Source: Turritopsis dohrnii
Lineage: Eukaryota; Cnidaria; Hydrozoa; Anthoathecata; Oceaniidae
NCBI GenBank assembly: GCA_027922465.2
Contig: BQMF02000422.1
Location: forward strand, 248,001 to 312,000
DNA: 64,000 nucleotides
Direction: 5' to 3'
The translations under genes and the position numbers were made by a program. This document shows, piece by piece, positions 23,090 to 34,507 of this stretch (the first letter of the stretch is position 1; each line of letters starts with the position of its first letter). Below the pieces are notes generated by a model. That model was given only the letters and a program-made list of their open reading frames with translations, did no database searches and was not told where the DNA came from.

Positions 23090-24698
23090 TTTTTAAAGAA
23101 ATCTTGGAGCATTGGAGAGGGAGGGGGAAGGGGGTTATGGTGTAAGTTTAATTGGTTATCTGCCAATTCTAGGCTTTATGCTTTAAAGAACAACATGTTA
23201 ATAAGCCAAGCTAGGTTTATTAATATTTTTTGAATTGGCTTATATACTTTAAAATGTGCATTTAACAAATTTAATTTTTTATTAGGTAAAAATTATTTGT
23301 TTCATTATTTAGGAAACCATTGGTCTGTCTGATTGTTGTTTATGTTGATAGTTTTACCAGTTTGAGTTCAATTATGGAATACTGTACATTGTGATGAATT
23401 ATAATAGTATTTTATTAATTTTGATTTTGATGAAATACCTTGCTGTGATGAAAGTAATACGAGTCTGATTAAAGAATTGATTACAAAGAAATTATATTCA
23501 GAATTTCTTCAACAGAAACTTGTCAAGCAATAACTGAAGCATTAACTTTTTATGGAATTCTATATTTATGTTAAAGCTATCTACGATATGTATCTATAGT
23601 TTGTCTGTGAGTAGAATGAATACTGTACAGCTTAAAAGAAACTTAATATATCTGTTTGTTTTTTTGAAGCAGTCAGTTCAAGATAACAGATGAGTTTTTC
23701 ATGCATGTGCTAAGTTTCTTTTCTGTGCGGTACTGCTTTGGGTATATACTCCATGCTCTGAGTCCTCATGTACTGATCTGGCATGTATAAACTGCTTGAT
23801 TACAAGACTGGCATGCTTGAGCTGCTTGAACATATTACTGGTATTCCAGTTACTAGTGTCCTCTGTATATTTCTTGTGCATGTGTTTGTGTTCATACAGG
23901 AACTTAGTTGAGGGGACTCCCGTACAAACTTCATCAACGTTGTTGGGACACCTTGAGCTGTGGGGACATGGACTTGTGTCCCATAACTCAAATTCATTTG
24001 ACAAGGCTTTTAACCACACTAGAGTCCGTCCCAGTCTTCCATAAATAGGGTCCCCAGAAGGTGTGTTTTTTTTTTGTTTTCAACGAAATGTGTGAAGTTA
24101 CGGAGACCTGTGTTAAATTATGCAGATTCAGTTGCGGGGACAAAATACACACATTTCCTTTGAAATCCGCGAATATAATGATATCAAAAAATCATTTTTA
24201 ACTACCTTCAACGCTATGTTGTTGTTCAGAATCTTTATCATAAGGACTTCCTCCTTCTTGATTTCATCATCATAAAATGCAGCGTGTACAGAGATAAGGA
24301 ATAGCAAAATTAGGTCTTGTCATTTGAACGTATGAATGTCTTCCAAGGAACATAAATATAATACATGTGTACAAAATATTACAATCTTTCGTCACTTGGT
24401 TGATAGGAAGGTTAGTTTTTGGCGGACTTAATGAAGTTATTTCCCGCATTCCTTACTTCCTATGTGTCTACTGCAATCGAACTACCGTATTCAGCCAGCC
24501 AAGAGACCAAAAAAAGTAATAAACTTATAAAATAAAAAAATAAAAAATAAAATCTATGAACAAAACTGTAACGTGATATGCAGTTTTAAAGTTGACATTC
24601 TTTTTCCCTGTATCACTTAGAGTTATATCGGCAAACGATTATCACAACGAAACAAATTGAGAAGAAAAAACCACAAGTTCAACAAAATACTGTAACAG
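23090..24698. other. Mostly featureless; one unassigned minus reading
   Basis: AT-rich. A 106-codon minus reading (23699-24019) has a Cys/Pro-rich patch (CPHSSRCPNNVDEVC), no known domain and no paired exon that I could define. The expected 3' hairpin and CTAG of Helentron C were looked for here and not found. Confidence 0.35.
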
Positions 24699-24770
24699 TA
24701 AGGGACCATAAACATATGACGTCCCCCTACCCCCCTCAAAAGTTGGACGTTATATGTTTATGGTCCCTAA
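24699..24770. mobile_element. 72-bp foldback element
   Basis: TAAGGGACCATAAACATATG at the left (26-bp arm, 24699-24724) is inverted at 24745-24770 with two mismatches. Only 20 bases lie between the arms, in a C-rich loop. No clear target duplication. Confidence 0.75.
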
Positions 24771-24842
24771 TGGTAATATTTCAAATGAAATACTTTCGTT
24801 AAAAAAAAAATAATAACACTGTGAAAATAAAATTCAGATGGA

Positions 24843-25069
24843 TCATTTTTTCCTTCTTCGGGCTATTGTCACCTTGTGATTTCTCACGTAATCTTTTATG
24901 TTTTTCCACTGCTTTTCTCGCAAGCTTTTGTAATTTGCGATTAACTTCAAGCATTCTTCTTTGCCGGGCAACGAACTGCCTACCACATGCTTGTGGCAGG
25001 CAGATAACAATATTTCAGATTGAACGCTTGACCATTTTTGCTTTCCATTAGCTGCTGAAGTTGTCTTTT
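24843..25069 (-). CDS. Last exon: Trp-containing C-terminal domain
   Basis: Acceptor TTTTTTGCAG precedes 25069, and the reading ends at TGA (24843-24845). It contains KWSSVQSEILLSACHKHV, then SLPGKEECLKLI and LREKQWKNIKDYVRNH. The W...H..S.LPGK-EC...WK-IK-YV pattern is a small helical domain that I recall at the C-terminus of the multicopy tyrosine-recombinase-like proteins of fish and cnidarians. It ends in a basic RRRKK. It follows the previous exon in phase (G|AA). Confidence 0.7.
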
Positions 25070-26258
25070 CTGCAAAAAAGATTTAGAGTATAATGTAACG
25101 TAAGGAGACGTAACCTTAAATCATCAACTCACGTTGCCTTGTTCTAATCAACTATTTTATATGACCAAGTAAGTACAAAGTTTAGTCCGCAAATTTTATT
25201 TAAAGCAATCGTTTTTTCGGTAAAAAACAAAAACAAACAAACAATTATTTTGCTACAGTGAAAGACTTTTTAACGTATACTAAGGCAGTACCAGTTAAAA
25301 CGATACATTTCAGATTAGCACAGTTAACATTGTACATCTTTGTACTAGCTTTTAATGATTACAAAGTTAGTTGTCTCATCTAAATGGCGTAATGGGTGCG
25401 TGTTATACGCCTTTCCTGAATTTTTGTTTAAACACTGTGTTTCGACCAAGGTAGCTTATACATCCAACCTCATTTTTATGCATTTTATTTGTTTATCAAT
25501 TGTTTGACTTAATTACATAGTAATTATCCTCTGTCATCAAAACTCTCTACAGAACGGTTACCAACAATTTTCATTTTCAAAACGAGATTGGATGTACTAT
25601 CTAGGTTAAAACACAATGTTTAAACAGAAATTCGGGAAAGGTGAATATCAGTTTGACGCTTAAAAATTGGTGGTCGATACATTTATATAAAGATAGATAT
25701 TATATTTTACAAGTATGTACAAGTAGTCAAATTTAAGAATCATATCTGACCGTCTGATTTGGGAGTTTGTGTATACCTTCACCTTAAACCTGGTGGTATA
25801 AAATAAGAACTAGAAGTTTTGAGTAATTTTTAGTATTCGGAAATTTAGTTTTTCATAGATTTAACCTCTCTCTGAAAAAGGATCTGGCACTCTTTTATCA
25901 TTAAACAATGTACATTTTGCGCCAGCACTAACAATTGTCGGATATTGTGTTTAACTCTTAGACAAATAAGAGAACAGTTTTATATCTTATCGCTTGGTGT
26001 TACCTATTCTATTTTCCGAGGTTCTTCCCATAGTCGCCTTCATTTACTTATTTATAATTAATAACATTGTTTGAGAACAGAAGAAACAAACTACAAAAAT
26101 GCATGCATCATTATGGATCATCATTACATAAAGATTTAATAATAATAAAAAACTGCCTTAAAAGAGAAAGCACAAGGATCTCTACATCAGTTCTATTTGG
26201 AGAAATTTAGCATTGATAGTTACCTATGACAGTGTATAGCAGCAACAACAAAACATAC

Positions 26259-26339
26259 CTTGTAGTGAGGGGCTCGATTCATTATCTCCATTATCCAGTT
26301 CTTCTTGATTTTCATTTTGTTGAATTAGTGGAGGAAGTT
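26259..26339 (-). CDS. Acidic linker exon of the SET-recombinase gene
   Basis: 81-bp exon, acceptor TTGTGTAG, donor AG|GTATGT. It encodes an Asn/Glu/Asp-rich linker (QQNENQEELDNGDNESS). Phase 1 on both sides, matching its neighbours. Confidence 0.65.
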
Positions 26340-26415
26340 CTACACAAACAAGAAACATTTATTGACAATTCCTTACATTCAAATGACAAACAGGCTGTTT
26401 TCACAGGTTAATGCT

Positions 26416-26441
26416 AAAAAAAAAAAAAAAAAAAAAAAAAA
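26416..26441 (+). repeat. Poly(A) tract, 26 bases
   Basis: Uninterrupted run of A in an intron of the SET-recombinase gene. Confidence 0.95.
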
Positions 26442-26509
26442 GTATTTTGATTACACAAAAATTATACCAATATCGCAATTTACGAAGTTCTTAAATTGCC
26501 TTAAAGTAC

Positions 26510-26985
26510 CTTCAACAGTGATTTCAGGTAATGTTTTCCCTGCCATCTTGGAAGGGTTTCCCTCATCTACTGCCAGCAGTAATCGTTAAATTTTGGCTAA
26601 CTCCACTGTAGATTCGCGAAGTCTGTAATATTCTCGATGAACATCCAAGTTATGACCCAAATGTTCTGCTAACCAGCGGAGATCGTTTTCACTAAGATCT
26701 GCAACTTGGGTTACCGTCGCACAATATTTTCGAAGTTCTGTTGATCGGATTCGCTCAGCATGTTGTAAGCCATCTATATCTTTTAAAACATTGTTCATGC
26801 AATCGTTTCCCCTCAGTGGCCTTAAAGAACCTCTTGTTGGAGTTGCAAAAACATAAATGTTATTAGGATTGATTCCAAGGGAATTCCGGTGCTTCACCAA
26901 AGCCAGCATAACTTCTAAAACTACAGCTTCCATTAAAATTGGTACCTGTCGTCCTCTCTTGCCTCTTACATGCACCACATCCAGG
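26510..26985 (-). CDS. Tyrosine-recombinase catalytic exon, one nonsense codon
   Basis: Acceptor TTCCCTACAG, donor GAAG|GTACTT. The reading contains VRGKRGRQVPIL (candidate catalytic Lys turn), IRSTELRKYCAT (second Arg; the usual His of HxxR is replaced) and HLGHNLDVHREYYRL (box with His and candidate nucleophile Tyr). After ELAKI a TAA (26586-26588) interrupts the frame, which then stays open for 25 codons to the donor. A Ser codon TCA mutated to TAA is the simplest explanation, since the position follows LAK in a well-ordered tail. Crypton-type recombinases and their domesticated relatives show this architecture. Confidence 0.75.
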
Positions 26986-27086
26986 CTGTAGGGAAAAATT
27001 TTTATTTGGGAAATAGCGACCAATAAAACATAAAAGGTACCAAAGAGAAAAGTTTAAAATGATTGTATAAAGTTATTACATCCTAC

Positions 27087-27337
27087 CTGTCCATCAACTG
27101 CTTCTCTAAAGGCGTCAAAGAATCCTTTATCTCTTGTACTTCATTTGCCTTGAACTTTTCGTTATTCCTGAACCGAGTTAGGAGCAAATTAAAAACTTCG
27201 TTTCCACGACGGCCGTTAAAGATGGTTAATCGACTACCAGTAATTTCTGCTAATTTTCGCCATGTTTCAATATTGGGTTGATCTAATAATTCACGAGTCA
27301 ATGAAGGAATCTTTGTTTTCATATAGTTTCGAACCTT
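27087..27337 (-). CDS. Recombinase exon, downstream half (after the Harbinger insertion)
   Basis: Continuation of the exon that begins at 31423. It contains TWRKLAEITGSRLTIFNGRR and GNEVFNLL, where RRGNE carries the first catalytic Arg of tyrosine recombinases, and ends LTPLEKQLMD at donor AG|GTAGGA. If the 3079-bp Harbinger element and one copy of the TAA target duplication are disregarded, the reading frame of the two halves is continuous, as described in the Harbinger entry. Confidence 0.75.
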
Positions 27338-27656
27338 TAAAGCTTGGTTCTCACTAGGCGATAAGAGCGCGCTAACCACAGTGCGCATGATGCGCCTTGT
27401 TCTTAGCGCCTAGTGAGAACATACAAGTACCTGCTTAGCGCCTTCTTATCTACTTGATATCGCCTTCTTATCCCCTTTTTTGAAATCAAAAAATTTTGAT
27501 ATTTTTTCTGTGCGATAACAGCGCGCTTAACTCACTTTTGTAAACTTCAAAGGAAAACCGACGAAAACATACTCAAAGTGAGCTTTTTTCCTTGTAATTA
27601 GATTTACAGTAGAATCTTATGTAGAAACTGTGTTGAAGAAAAAATAAAAAATAAAA

Positions 27657-28726
27657 ATGTCAGATAAAATAAAAAAGTTAACATTAAAAGAAGAGGAATT
27701 ACTTGCTATTCAAGTTCAAAGTTACCCTTGCTTATTCGATAAAAGCGACAAAGGATATAAAGAAAAAGATTGTGTGTCAAATGCATGGCAAGAAGTTGCA
27801 AATTCACTGGAGTTTCTTGAAAATGGTAAGGTGTATTTTACCATCATATACCATAATTTTCTCAGCAAAAAATTGCACGGAGCTTTTTTTTATTATTTCT
27901 AGGAAATACGGCCAAGATCTGTTTCGAAAGACTGCGTAAGCGTTACAACAAGAAAAAGAATACATCCAAAAAGTCGAAGAAATCAGGGATGTCAGCTCAA
28001 GAAGGTGAAAAAGCTGACAAAGCATTAAACCAATATAAATTTTTATTTTGGTTAGACAATTTTACTTTTATTCGGGAGGGACGAACAAATGTAACAGTTG
28101 ACGAGTCGGAGCTGACTGATTCGGAAGTGGGGATGGATGGTGCAGAAATCGAGGCCAGTGACGAGGAAAAGGGAGAAGAGTTCAGTGAAAACGGAATGGA
28201 AAATAATTTCAGTGATGGCGACGAAGAAAGTTTTGACAGCAGCAGAGCAAGTTCTACCCTGAAGTCCCCTAATGTTGTACCAGGAAATAAAAAGACTTCA
28301 TTGAAAAGGAGGGCCACAAATGCAAACCAGTCCAAGCAGCACAAAAAACACGCTAAAAATGGACCCAGAAAAAATAAAATATCAAAGAGCGAGTACCTTG
28401 ATGACATGGAAATAAGTCTGATTAGAGATTTGAGCAAATCAATGAAAAACAAAGATGCAAAGGAGCCTGATGATGTAGACACATATGTCAGATCACTTGC
28501 AGTCGACTTAAGAAAATTGCCAGAGAGAGCATATTTGATGGCCAAACACGAGATACAAGGAATTGTTTTTAAGTACCAAATTGCCCAATTTGGTCCTGCG
28601 CAGGAAATCACCATGCAACGTTTTGCCAATAACAACAATCACAATAACAATAGCAATAACATACCTGCTGGAAACACAATAAATCAAAATAACGCTGGAT
28701 ATTATTCCACACTCATGAACAATTGA
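27657..28726 (+). CDS. Harbinger accessory protein, MADF-BESS type
   Basis: Two exons, 27657-27825 and 27903-28726, joined across a 77-bp intron (GTAAGG...TTTCTAG); the product is 330 residues. The N-terminus (about residues 8-95) has the helical Myb/SANT-related MADF pattern (YPCLFDKSDKGYKEKD, AWQEVANSLEF, RLRKRYNKKKN). The middle is acidic then Lys-rich. A segment near residues 260-300 (DVDTYVRSLAVDLRKLPERA) looks like a BESS protein-interaction motif. The tail is Asn-rich. In Harbinger elements the second protein binds DNA and brings the transposase to the nucleus and to the element ends. ATG at 27657 is the first in-frame Met after upstream non-coding sequence. Confidence 0.85.
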
Positions 28727-28871
28727 AATAACGTGTAATTTAACCTGTAATAAGATGTAATAAAAGTAGTTATATACATAGCTTTTAAAATACATACAGG
28801 TCTGCATACGTGTACCTTTTCAACATATTATAAAGTTTCTTTTATGATAATTGTCTTTAAACTATAGAAGT

Positions 28872-30247
28872 CTAACTAAGGTTAAAAGCATAATGACTTG
28901 TTCTTCGTACGTAATCTAGTTGCCATGGAACAGAACCTTCTTCACTGTTAACATAGTTAGTGAGAGATTCCCTGACAGCAATAGCATCTTTACTATACCA
29001 GGACCCTCGAACCGGATTGATCTTCGGAAATACATTTTCCTTTTTTGACCTCCACTCACCCTCTTTAATCGATCCATCTTTGCTTTCAGAATCGACGAAT
29101 CCCGCTGGGGTATACATGGCATTGTCTGTCTGCCTCAAGTAATTGTAGAGAGCCAGACAAGCTAAAACATAATTTTCCACATTTTTAATGGCTGCTCTAA
29201 TAGGCTTGTGAAAGATTCTCCATCTAGCACTTAAGATACCAAATGCGTTTTCAATGACCCTTCTAGCTCTGGAGTGTCTATAATTGTAGACCTTTTTATC
29301 TTCAGATGTTAACTCACTTCCAGGATAAGGTCTCATCAACCATGTTTTAAGGGGCAAAATTTCATCACCGAGCAAATAATAGGGTATAGAGCCTGTACTC
29401 TGATTAATAACCCTGCATTTTGGAATCTTCAGTTTTTCTGCTTCAAAAGCTTGCCTCATAGCTGAGTTCGCAAGTACACCGCTGTCATTGTTGCTACCAT
29501 ATTGACCCACGTCGAACATTGAAAAGCAACAGTTTGCATCACATATTGCCATCAAAACTAGACTGAAATATCCTTTATAATTGTAATACTGTGTTCCCGT
29601 ATATTCTGGACACTGAATCCTGATGTTTTTACCATCAATAGCTCCTACGACGCTTGGGAAATTCCAGGAATTTTCAAAACCTTCTGCAATTTTAATCCAT
29701 TCTTCTGCAGAGCTTGGGATACGTAAATACTTTTCCTTCAGTTGGTTGTAAATTGCAGCACATGTCTCGGATATGATGTTTGACATCGACGATTTTCCGA
29801 TTCTAAATGAGAAACTAAGACACTGTTGTGAGCTCCCAGTTGCGAGATATTGAAGGGTAACAACCAAACGTTGCTCTGCTGAGATAGGTTCTCTGAGATG
29901 TGTAGTTTGTTTTGCTATAACAGGTCCAACCAATGACAATAAATGTTCGAAACGATTTGGTGACATACGTATGTACCTTAAATGAAATTCTAACTATTTC
30001 AAAAAGGAAAAACAAAATTCAACTTATTAGCACTAATTAGTTTTAATTACCTGAAGAAGTATTCTCTATCAGAGAGCTTCAGCTCCAAAAATAAACGATG
30101 GTACTCTCCTAATTCCTTTCTGTTTCGAAATATCTCTCTTGTCTGAAACCTCTTGTTAAATTTTGTTGTTTTCCGAAGTTTCTGGCGTCGGTGTCTTCTT
30201 CTTCTAAGCAGGAGCAACAACAACAATTTTTTATTGATTGCTGCCAT
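28872..30247 (-). CDS. Harbinger DDE transposase
   Basis: Exon 1 30247-30051 and exon 2 29976-28872 flank a 74-bp intron (GTAATT...TTTAAG). The joined frame encodes 433 residues from ATG to TAG with no break. The N-terminus is Arg/Lys-rich (RRRRHRRQKLRK). Then come YIRMSPNRFEHLLSLVGP and the DDE core: first Asp in VGAIDGKNIRIQCP, second Asp in the MFDVGQYGSNNDSG stretch, Glu in ARRVIENAFGILSARW. Length and motif order are those of a full HARBI1-type nuclease. It cuts and pastes the surrounding element together with the plus-strand partner protein. It is convergent with the partner gene, with 145 bp between stop codons. Confidence 0.92.
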
Positions 30248-30419
30248 TTTACTTTTTTTCTACTATTTCTTCACGTGCGCTAGGTAAAAAGAGCTAAACT
30301 TTGTTCTAGTGAGAACATCTGTTAAAAATCAGAGTACCTGTAACGCGAATTGAAAAATGAGCTAAGAAATCAAGCGCACTGTGGTTAGCGCGCTCTTATC
30401 ACCTAGTGAGAACCAAGCT

Positions 30420-31423
30420 TAACAAGTCATCAGTTATAGGCAAGAGTTGGACATTGTTGAAGCGATTGCTATTCATGTTCTTTAAACAAATGGAAGATAT
30501 TTTAGTTTCCCACTCCAGTCTATATAGCTTCACAAAGTCCTTAGCAGAGGATACAGATTTACTATCACGTGCTTTAATCGCAATACCATTGAGTAGTGAT
30601 GCACACTTTTCCATAGCATACCCTATTAGCAAAGGTAATGATGGGGTATCAAATGCAGGTATGATTTCTCCATCATTGTTTGTCATTTTGAATCCTCCAA
30701 GTTGTTTGGTTGCATTAACATCATCAAATAATTCGGGTACGAGTGCTTCACTCAATGTGAGAGTTTCTTTAGCCAAGCATTTTCTCATTGTGAGCAGCAA
30801 ACGTGCTAGCACTCTCATTCTATTTGATATTGTGTTTAACTTCTTAAAACCAGCAGCAGCATTCATCAAAAATGACCCATACGTAGTGATTAAAACATCC
30901 TTTGAAACACAATCATATATCTCATCTTTCTTCATTTTTGATAGCACAAGCTCCGATAATTCTTTGCTGGCACCTTCAGGGTACTTGTTTGGATAAAGCA
31001 ACAATTGGCAATGGTCTATTATATTGCTATTATCATTTTCTTCTGACATTCCTAGGCAGGTTTTTAAGTGTCTCCACATTTCAGACTTAGTAACAAAAAC
31101 TAAGCAGTGGACACAGGGTACAAAATCCCTAGGATTAACTGTATCTGACATATGCGGTCTTCTCCAAACTATCAGCTCCCCACCAATCTTCAATACTTTC
31201 ATGTTAAAGTAAAAGTCACCTTTGAATCGAAGCAGATCTAATTTTCCATCTTTTTGCTTTTTGTCAAGCTTATGCAATTCCCTGATCTCTTCTTCATCTT
31301 TGTGAACCTTTTGTAAGTGCCTGCCAGTTTTTGTGTCTAATTTACAACAGTAAACACAACAATGTTTTCGATCATAAATTCGACCACCCTCTATGCCCCT
31401 TGAAACACGGGGAATCGTAATAA
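30420..31423 (-). CDS. Zinc-finger and recombinase exon, upstream half
   Basis: Acceptor ATATTTTTAG lies just upstream of 31423. The reading has two zinc-finger-like units: CVYC with a His pair (near 31370-31310), and CVHCLVFVTKSEMWRHLKTC (near 31110-31055). It then continues through a helical region (MRVLARLLLTMRKCL, LPLLIGYAMEKCASLLNGIA) to LPITDDLL, where the Harbinger element enters at 30419. Zinc fingers before a core-binding-like helical domain and a tyrosine recombinase catalytic domain fit a Crypton-derived protein. A longer upstream open frame (to 31598) is hydrophobic intron sequence. Confidence 0.75.
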
Positions 31424-31647
31424 CTAAAAATATATCAAGCATCACTGTTAGAAATGAAAAGACAAAAATCTGCAATAAATTATGATAGTGGAAAGTGACG
31501 GTGAATGTGACGAAGATGAGTGACACAGAATATGAAAACCCTCGTAAAATAAGGAAAAAACTCAGCACTTCAATTAAAAGACAAGAAACTGTGATCAATC
31601 AATAACCGCCGAGACAAAGATGGTTTAGAAATATCAAAACAACAGTT

Positions 31648-32133
31648 TTGGGACCCAATCAGACTCCGATATGGGTGGAACATTCCAAATGTTCCAACTA
31701 CATGTGCATGCACTGTGAAATTCGACCTGGAACATTGCATGAACTGCAAAAAGGAGGTTTCATCAGTATGCGTCACAACGACATACGTGATCTCACTTCC
31801 AATATGTTAGAAGAAGTCTGCAAAGATGTGGGAATAGAACCAACACTTGCTACAAAAATTGACGGGAGAAGTGCCAAAGATATCAAAATGAGAGAGGAAG
31901 TTCGAGTCGACATAAAAGCAAAGGGATTCTGGGTAAAAGAACAACATGCATTTTTTGACGCAAGGGTATTCAACCTAAACGCATCGAGGTACTTTACCCA
32001 AAGACACAAGCATGCTTTGTCCGAAATGAATGTGAGAAAAAGAAGGAATATTCTCAACGGATCATTGAAGTGGAGAAGGGAATGTTCACACCCCTTGTGT
32101 TTAACATTCAAGGTTAGCAGAGAGAAGAAATGA
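31648..32133 (+). pseudogene. Fragment of a cnidarian retroelement-associated protein, PD-(D/E)XK-like
   Basis: The plus reading contains CSNYMCMHCE, LQKGGFISMRHNDIRDLTS, EEVRVDIKAKGFW and HAFFDARVFN. A His/Cys cluster followed by E...VDIKAKGFW...FFD-x-RVF occurs repeatedly in cnidarian genomes next to retroelement open frames. The D...FFDxR pattern resembles a PD-(D/E)XK nuclease core. I cannot name the parent element. It lies in an intron of the SET-recombinase gene on the opposite strand and ends in a stop at 32131-32133; no 5' partner is seen. Confidence 0.45.
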
Positions 32134-32359
32134 ACGATATTCAAATATGATGACGTAGGAACAAAAATCTGTTTTTTTTTGTTGTAGTCATACTTCATTT
32201 GTTTGAGGGGTTTGAGAACGACCCACCAAGTTAAACATACATTTTGTATTGCACTGTTTATGATGCAATGCTTAATGACGTTTTATTTCTGTTTTCTAAT
32301 TTCCCTCTAAATAAGTGGACAATAAGACTAACAGTCCGGCAAAAGTAAATCAAAATTAC

Positions 32360-32627
32360 CTTTTGATTCATCTTCATTCATAGAGTTAGAGTTATTATTG
32401 GACTGTTCCATTTCATCATCAAAACAATATGTGTCAGCAATAATATCATCAACCTTTCTTGTGATGTCAATTTTTTGGGACACCTTTCTATTAATATTTT
32501 TACTTCCGAGTAACTGCTGCGGAAGTTTTCTCTTTTGAGGAGTGAATTCATACTCAGTGCTTTCAGTGCTATGGTTGCTCTCACCAAAGTTGGGATCATC
32601 ATCTGTGTCATCAACTGATTCAAGTGC
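32360..32627 (-). CDS. Acidic/Ser-rich exon of the SET-recombinase gene
   Basis: Acceptor ATTTTTACAG, donor AAAAG|GTAATT, 268 bp. It begins ALESVDDTDDDPNF and continues with a basic patch and an Asn-rich stretch. The single extra base at its end (G) joins TT at the next exon (31423) to restore the frame. Linker between the acidic array and the zinc fingers. Confidence 0.65.
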
Positions 32628-33070
32628 CTGTAAAAATAACAACATGAAACTTTTTCAGATTTCTGTGCCAACTATCAGAGAATAACAACAAGAAAAACAT
32701 AATTCTTCTTTTCGTTAACACTATCATATTCTGGACTTGACCTTCCGTTTAAACATCTGACCAACTGATATAATTATTATGATACTTGCATAAAAAAGTA
32801 ATGAATTTTCTCTTTTTTATGAATAGGCTTTTTAGAGGGATTTCAATAGGGTTTTAGACAAGTGCACTTTTTGACATTTATAAAACTCTTAAAATCAAGA
32901 ATTGAAGAAAACATCTATCAAGTCAGAAATTTGAGCGTGAATTTTGAGTTTATAAAGAAAATAAAGAAAACGCTTTAGAGGTTAAATTTGCATTCTCATC
33001 CAATAGACACGTCACAAAATTAAGCAAGTTAATAAATAAACAAAAAATAGAATATTAAATATATACATAC

Positions 33071-33148
33071 TGAACTACTATCATCTTCACTTGTATTAAT
33101 GAAAGATGGAAAATCGCCATGTAAACCAGAATCATTGAGTATGCGGAC
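33071..33148 (-). CDS. Short acidic exon
   Basis: 78-bp exon in phase 0 on both sides (acceptor GCTTTTCAG, donor TTCA|GTATGT). It encodes 26 residues ending FPSFINTSEDDSSS. Confidence 0.6.
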
Positions 33149-34204
33149 CTGAAAAGCTTAATTTGGGACAGAGCTCTATGAGTAGAAATCCTTAATGTAA
33201 TGGATATTGAAATTGCCTGAGATGATTGAAATGTTCTGTAGAGGACCTCAAAAAGTGTTAAATAATGGGAGAAATGAAAAAGATTTCATATCAATTTTCC
33301 TTTTGATACTTATCTTAGAAAAAAGGCTTCATGTCAGAATTTATAGATGTAAAATAAACTTTTCCGTTCAAAATTTAAATGTCTGGGTGGAATATGACCG
33401 ACGTCTTTGATGTTACATGAATCGAAAGGAATAATTAAAATCAATCAAATTATACTTGATATTGCATATTTTGCACTTTTGCACTATTATCGTTGTCGTT
33501 AAAAGTAGTTTAAACTCGAATGATCGAGAAAACAAAATTTCTAAAAGCCAAATAAAGATCTCTTCATGAAGTGGAAAAATTCATATGTTCGAAAGAATTG
33601 TTATCGTGACCGAAAACTAAGTTGAAGTTATTTCCTTACTTTTTTGTATGTTTTTCTAAACCTCCAAACCTCTACAACTCCACAATAAGTAAATTATTTC
33701 TTGCTATATTATGTACTCATTTTAGACTTCAAATTTTGCATTACGTGAAAACTTGTGTGGTCTTATTAACATGAAGTTATCACTACGTTTTGTAAAAAGT
33801 CAAAATAAGTGTCAAATCATTAAGTCCATTTTAACAAATCCAGCTATAGTTATCAGAAAAATTATGATGGCGAATTTGTTAAGGACAAATAAAAGTCTCA
33901 TGGGAAAATGTTATGCGTGTAATCACAAAATACGGACTAAGCCAGAGGGTAAAGCAAGCATTAAGTCACTACATATAATTTTGAACTATGCAACACAAGC
34001 AAGCAACAAAAAAAAGTTCTCAAAATAACATTAACAGAATCAATAGCAACTCTTCTCCAACTCCTCCAAATGCAAACAATAAGTGTATGCATACACGCAA
34101 TATGATCAGTTCCATTCATTGCAACACTGGCTGGCTTTTCAAAAAAAATCACTAGAACAGCATAAGACACAGTAAAATACGTAACACAATTGAAATTCTT
34201 ATAC

Positions 34205-34282
34205 CTCAGCCAAGTCACCACCTGCATCTCCCTCTTCTTGTATTGCTGCTGATATGTTGTCAACTTGAAATTGCACAGATTC
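34205..34282 (-). CDS. Acidic repeat exon, copy 1
   Basis: 26 codons in phase 0, acceptor TTTTAAAG, donor GAG|GTATAAG. The end reads EEGDAGGDLAE. Paralogous to the exons at 34442 and 35164. Confidence 0.6.
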
Positions 34283-34441
34283 CTTTAAAACAAACCGGAA
34301 ACTGTCAGACTGGGAAATCATTAACTGATGGCAGCCAAAACAAACGTCTCATACTCTACGAATAGCTAACATGCACATTTTGAACATCCCCTTAAGTTAT
34401 AAGACACAGTAAAATACGTAAAATAATTGAATTTCTTATAC

Positions 34442-34507
34442 CTCAGCCAAGTCACCAACTGCATCTCCCTCTTCTTGTATGTTGTCAACTTGAGGTAGTA
34501 CAGGTTC
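34442..34507 (-). CDS. Acidic repeat exon, copy 2
   Basis: 22 codons in phase 0 with the same splice sites as copy 1. Reads EPVLPQVDNIQEEGDAVGD then LAE. It lacks the four-residue ISAA insert of the other copies. Confidence 0.6.

Larger units (their letters stand above)
27341..30419. mobile_element. Complete PIF/Harbinger transposon
   Basis: Terminal inverted repeats of 46 bp begin AGCTTGGTTCTCACTAGG (27341-27386 and 30374-30419) and match at 45 of 46 positions. TAA flanks both sides (27338-27340 and 30420-30422), the 3-bp TWA target duplication of this superfamily. The two genes are convergent: a MADF-BESS protein on plus (27657-28726) and the DDE transposase on minus (28872-30247), both uninterrupted after removal of one small intron each. 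Copies of the GCGCC...TAGTGAGAAC text recur just inside the left end. The element is 3079 bp and looks recent and possibly autonomous. It interrupts a coding exon of the SET-recombinase gene. Confidence 0.92.

Noticed and set aside
26416..26441. Poly(A) tail of a retroposed gene
   Set aside because: No target duplication or processed coding sequence next to it; treated as a simple repeat.
27997..28638. 213-codon minus frame opposite the MADF-BESS gene
   Set aside because: Antisense shadow rich in Ser/Leu/Phe, complementary to the acidic and Lys-rich coding exon.
31423..31598. Membrane-protein N-terminus of the zinc-finger exon
   Set aside because: The hydrophobic run is intron sequence read through the acceptor ATTTTTAG; the phase of the upstream exon supports a start at 31423.
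33961..34263. 100-codon minus reading as a gene
   Set aside because: It only reads across one acidic repeat exon and its donor into intron.
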